Positions 62,643 through 64,000 of a stretch of 64,000 nucleotides of DNA are shown here, one piece after another. Origin of the DNA: Aurantiacibacter atlanticus (lineage in GTDB: Bacteria; Pseudomonadota; Alphaproteobacteria; Sphingomonadales; Sphingomonadaceae); NCBI RefSeq assembly GCF_001077815.2, contig NZ_CP011310.1:2790001-2854000 (forward strand). The letters run 5' to 3'. Both the position numbers and the translations under genes were made by a program. Positions within the stretch are counted from its first letter, which is position 1, and each line of letters starts with the position of its first letter. The notes under the pieces were generated by a model, which was given only the letters and a program-made list of their open reading frames with translations, was not told the DNA's origin and searched no databases.

Positions 62643-64000
62643 ACCGCCGCCTCCCTGAGTGCACCGGAATGTTCCTGGATAATACGCGCGATGAGCGGCC
62701 GACAAGAGCCGCAATTGGTGCCCGCACTGATCCTGGCCCCCACCTCTGCCACGCTGGCCGCACCATTGTCGACTGCTTGGCGCACCGCGTTTTCGCCGAT
62801 GTCATAGCATACGCAGACGAGCGGCCCGGTGTCAGGCTGCGGTGAGCTTGGCCGTCCTGCCAGCCATTCAGTTGTGGCACATTCTGTCTGGGCAAACTGC
62901 CGAACAAGCCAGTCGCGATGCGGAATTTCTCCGCTTCTCGTCACATAAAGCAGCGCTTCCGGTGCGCTGCCTGCGCCTGCCACCAGAATTCTCCGCATAC
63001 CGCGAACAAAGTCGCACACTTCGCTCCGCTCGCCCGGCGGAAGCAATTTGTCCACGTTAATGGCACCGTCGCCGGCCAGTTCGGTAAACCAGCCGCCATC
63101 AATGCGTGAGCGCACCCAATATCCTGCGTCTTCTGGACGGACGGGTTTGCGCGAAAGCAGGAAGGCCCGCCAGCCCGGATTATATGGAGCAACTTGGGCC
63201 GGGACATTCTTGAAGCCCGGCTGGCCCGAAACCGGATCGCATTCGGGATGAACCAGCAACCCCGTACGGCCAGCTCCGGAATTAGCGTCAGTCCAATGCA
63301 TGGGAGCAAAGATCTCGCCAGCCCGCTGGTCCTCGTTAAAGGCGACGCGGTAGGCGCTGCGACCAGCGGTAGTCTCGATGTGAGCCAGCCCGCCATCGCT
63401 CAAGCCATGCGCCTCACCATCCGCGGGCGCGATCTCCAGAAGCGGTTCAGGCCGGTGCGCGGAAAGCCGGGCACTAAGGCCGGTTCGGGTCATAGTGTGC
63501 CACTGATCGCGATACCGCCCGGTATTGAGGGCAAGGGAAGGGCCCGCGCCCCGCGCTTTGGAGGGGCTGACCGCAACGATGTTGGCCTTGCCGGATGCGG
63601 TGGAAAAGCCGTGTTCAAAAGGTCGCGCGCCGCCCCATTGGAACGGCTGCATGCGATCATAGGCCTTGTCGGTAATCCCGGCCTGATTGCTCAGGTCGAG
63701 CAGCTTGCCATGCCGTGTCGCGAGAACTGTCATTTCGGAATATTCGCGAAAGACGTCTGCCGGGGATTCAAAATCAAAGGACTGCCCATGGCCGAGCCGT
63801 GCGGCAACATCGCATACGATCTTCCAGTCAGCCCGTGCCTTACCGGGCCGAGCCATGAAGGCGCGCTGGCGCGAAATGCAGCGCTCCGAATTGGTGACCG
63901 TGCCATCCTTCTCTCCCCAACCCAGCGCGGGCAGACGAACATGGGCGAGTTTTGCCGTGTCGGTATCAGCGATGATGTCGGAAACGATCACATTGGGGCA
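62639..64000 (-). CDS. nasA: Assimilatory nitrate reductase catalytic subunit, 3' part
   Basis: 453 residues of the C-terminal part are in the window; the frame continues past position 64000. The molybdopterin oxidoreductase segment (GWGEKDGTVTNSERCISRQR) and dinucleotide-binding domain (LNTGRYRDQWHTMTRTG) are followed by a BFD-like [2Fe-2S] domain with CVCYDIGENAV and GTNCGSCRPLI near the end. This extra domain is typical of NasA-type enzymes in alphaproteobacteria. Coupled to cobA. Confidence 0.93.
   Translation of the reverse strand, partial: CPNVIVSDIIADTDTAKLAHVRLPALGWGEKDGTVTNSERCISRQRAFMARPGKARADWKIVCDVAARLGHGQSFDFESPADVFREYSEMTVLATRHGKLLDLSNQAGITDKAYDRMQPFQWGGARPFEHGFSTASGKANIVAVSPSKARGAGPSLALNTGRYRDQWHTMTRTGLSARLSAHRPEPLLEIAPADGEAHGLSDGGLAHIETTAGRSAYRVAFNEDQRAGEIFAPMHWTDANSGAGRTGLLVHPECDPVSGQPGFKNVPAQVAPYNPGWRAFLLSRKPVRPEDAGYWVRSRIDGGWFTELAGDGAINVDKLLPPGERSEVCDFVRGMRRILVAGAGSAPEALLYVTRSGEIPHRDWLVRQFAQTECATTEWLAGRPSSPQPDTGPLVCVCYDIGENAVRQAVDNGAASVAEVGARISAGTNCGSCRPLIARIIQEHSGALREAAV

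Overview
The window looks like a chromosomal segment of a free-living, obligately respiratory alphaproteobacterium, most likely Sphingomonadales and close to Erythrobacteraceae. That placement is inference. It rests on a GC-rich composition (roughly 60 % by eye), a DUF2155-NDUFA12 pair, a propionyl-CoA/methylmalonyl-CoA operon, a VirB cluster flanked by ppk1-ppx, and short spacers with many 1-4 nt overlaps. I see no insertion sequence, integrase, CRISPR array or rRNA; one tRNA (Trp) is present.

Region 1 (1-8826): the edge of a lipoprotein gene, a small TPR protein, then a compact type IV secretion cluster: lytic transglycosylase (VirB1-like), VirB2, B3, B4, B6, B9, B10, B11. VirB5, VirB7, VirB8 and VirD4 are not here. 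Region 2 (8895-15722): ppk1-ppx, a short DksA/TraR-type zinc protein, a TonB-dependent receptor and a small lipoprotein closed by a strong bidirectional terminator. Region 3 (15743-19768): a secreted hypothetical protein, folD, a flavin monooxygenase pseudogene with at least three lesions, and a CinA-N/MoaB-like protein. Region 4 (19792-26460): the usual tRNA-Trp/secE/nusG/rplK/rplA block, split by a CPBP protease gene and by an AGCS symporter, a 49-codon stress-promoter-like small gene and a GT87-type membrane protein.

Region 5 (26538-42498): aat, DUF2155, NDUFA12, DUF192, recX, an orphan fatty acyl-AMP ligase, MAPEG, DUF389, a TelA/XpaC-like/PHA-granule-region trio, DUF2721, mannose-1-phosphate guanylyltransferase, a TonB-like protein, a fused 5-oxoprolinase and DUF2891. 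Region 6 (42503-51529) is the most coherent system. A BigR-like ArsR repressor and a peroxiredoxin diverge from an operon of MBL-fold persulfide dioxygenase, two YeeE/YedE halves, a TIGR01244-type sulfurtransferase, type II sulfide:quinone reductase and SulP, followed by cytochrome bd oxidase cydAB with a DUF2474 subunit. This reads as sulfide detoxification joined to a sulfide-tolerant terminal oxidase. The repressor contains no cysteine, unlike known sulfide-sensing BigR/SqrR proteins.

Region 7 (51550-60783): a nine-gene leftward run, pccB, small membrane protein, mce, methylmalonyl-CoA mutase, small membrane protein, pccA, etfB, etfA, echA. It converts propionyl-CoA to succinyl-CoA and feeds acyl-CoA electrons to the quinone pool. 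It is headed by repeated TTTGCAAA palindromes of the ScfR/PccR type. Region 8 (60815-64000): an sdhC with no other sdh genes beside it, a thioredoxin-reductase-like gene with its middle missing, cobA and the 3' part of an assimilatory nitrate reductase gene that runs off the window.
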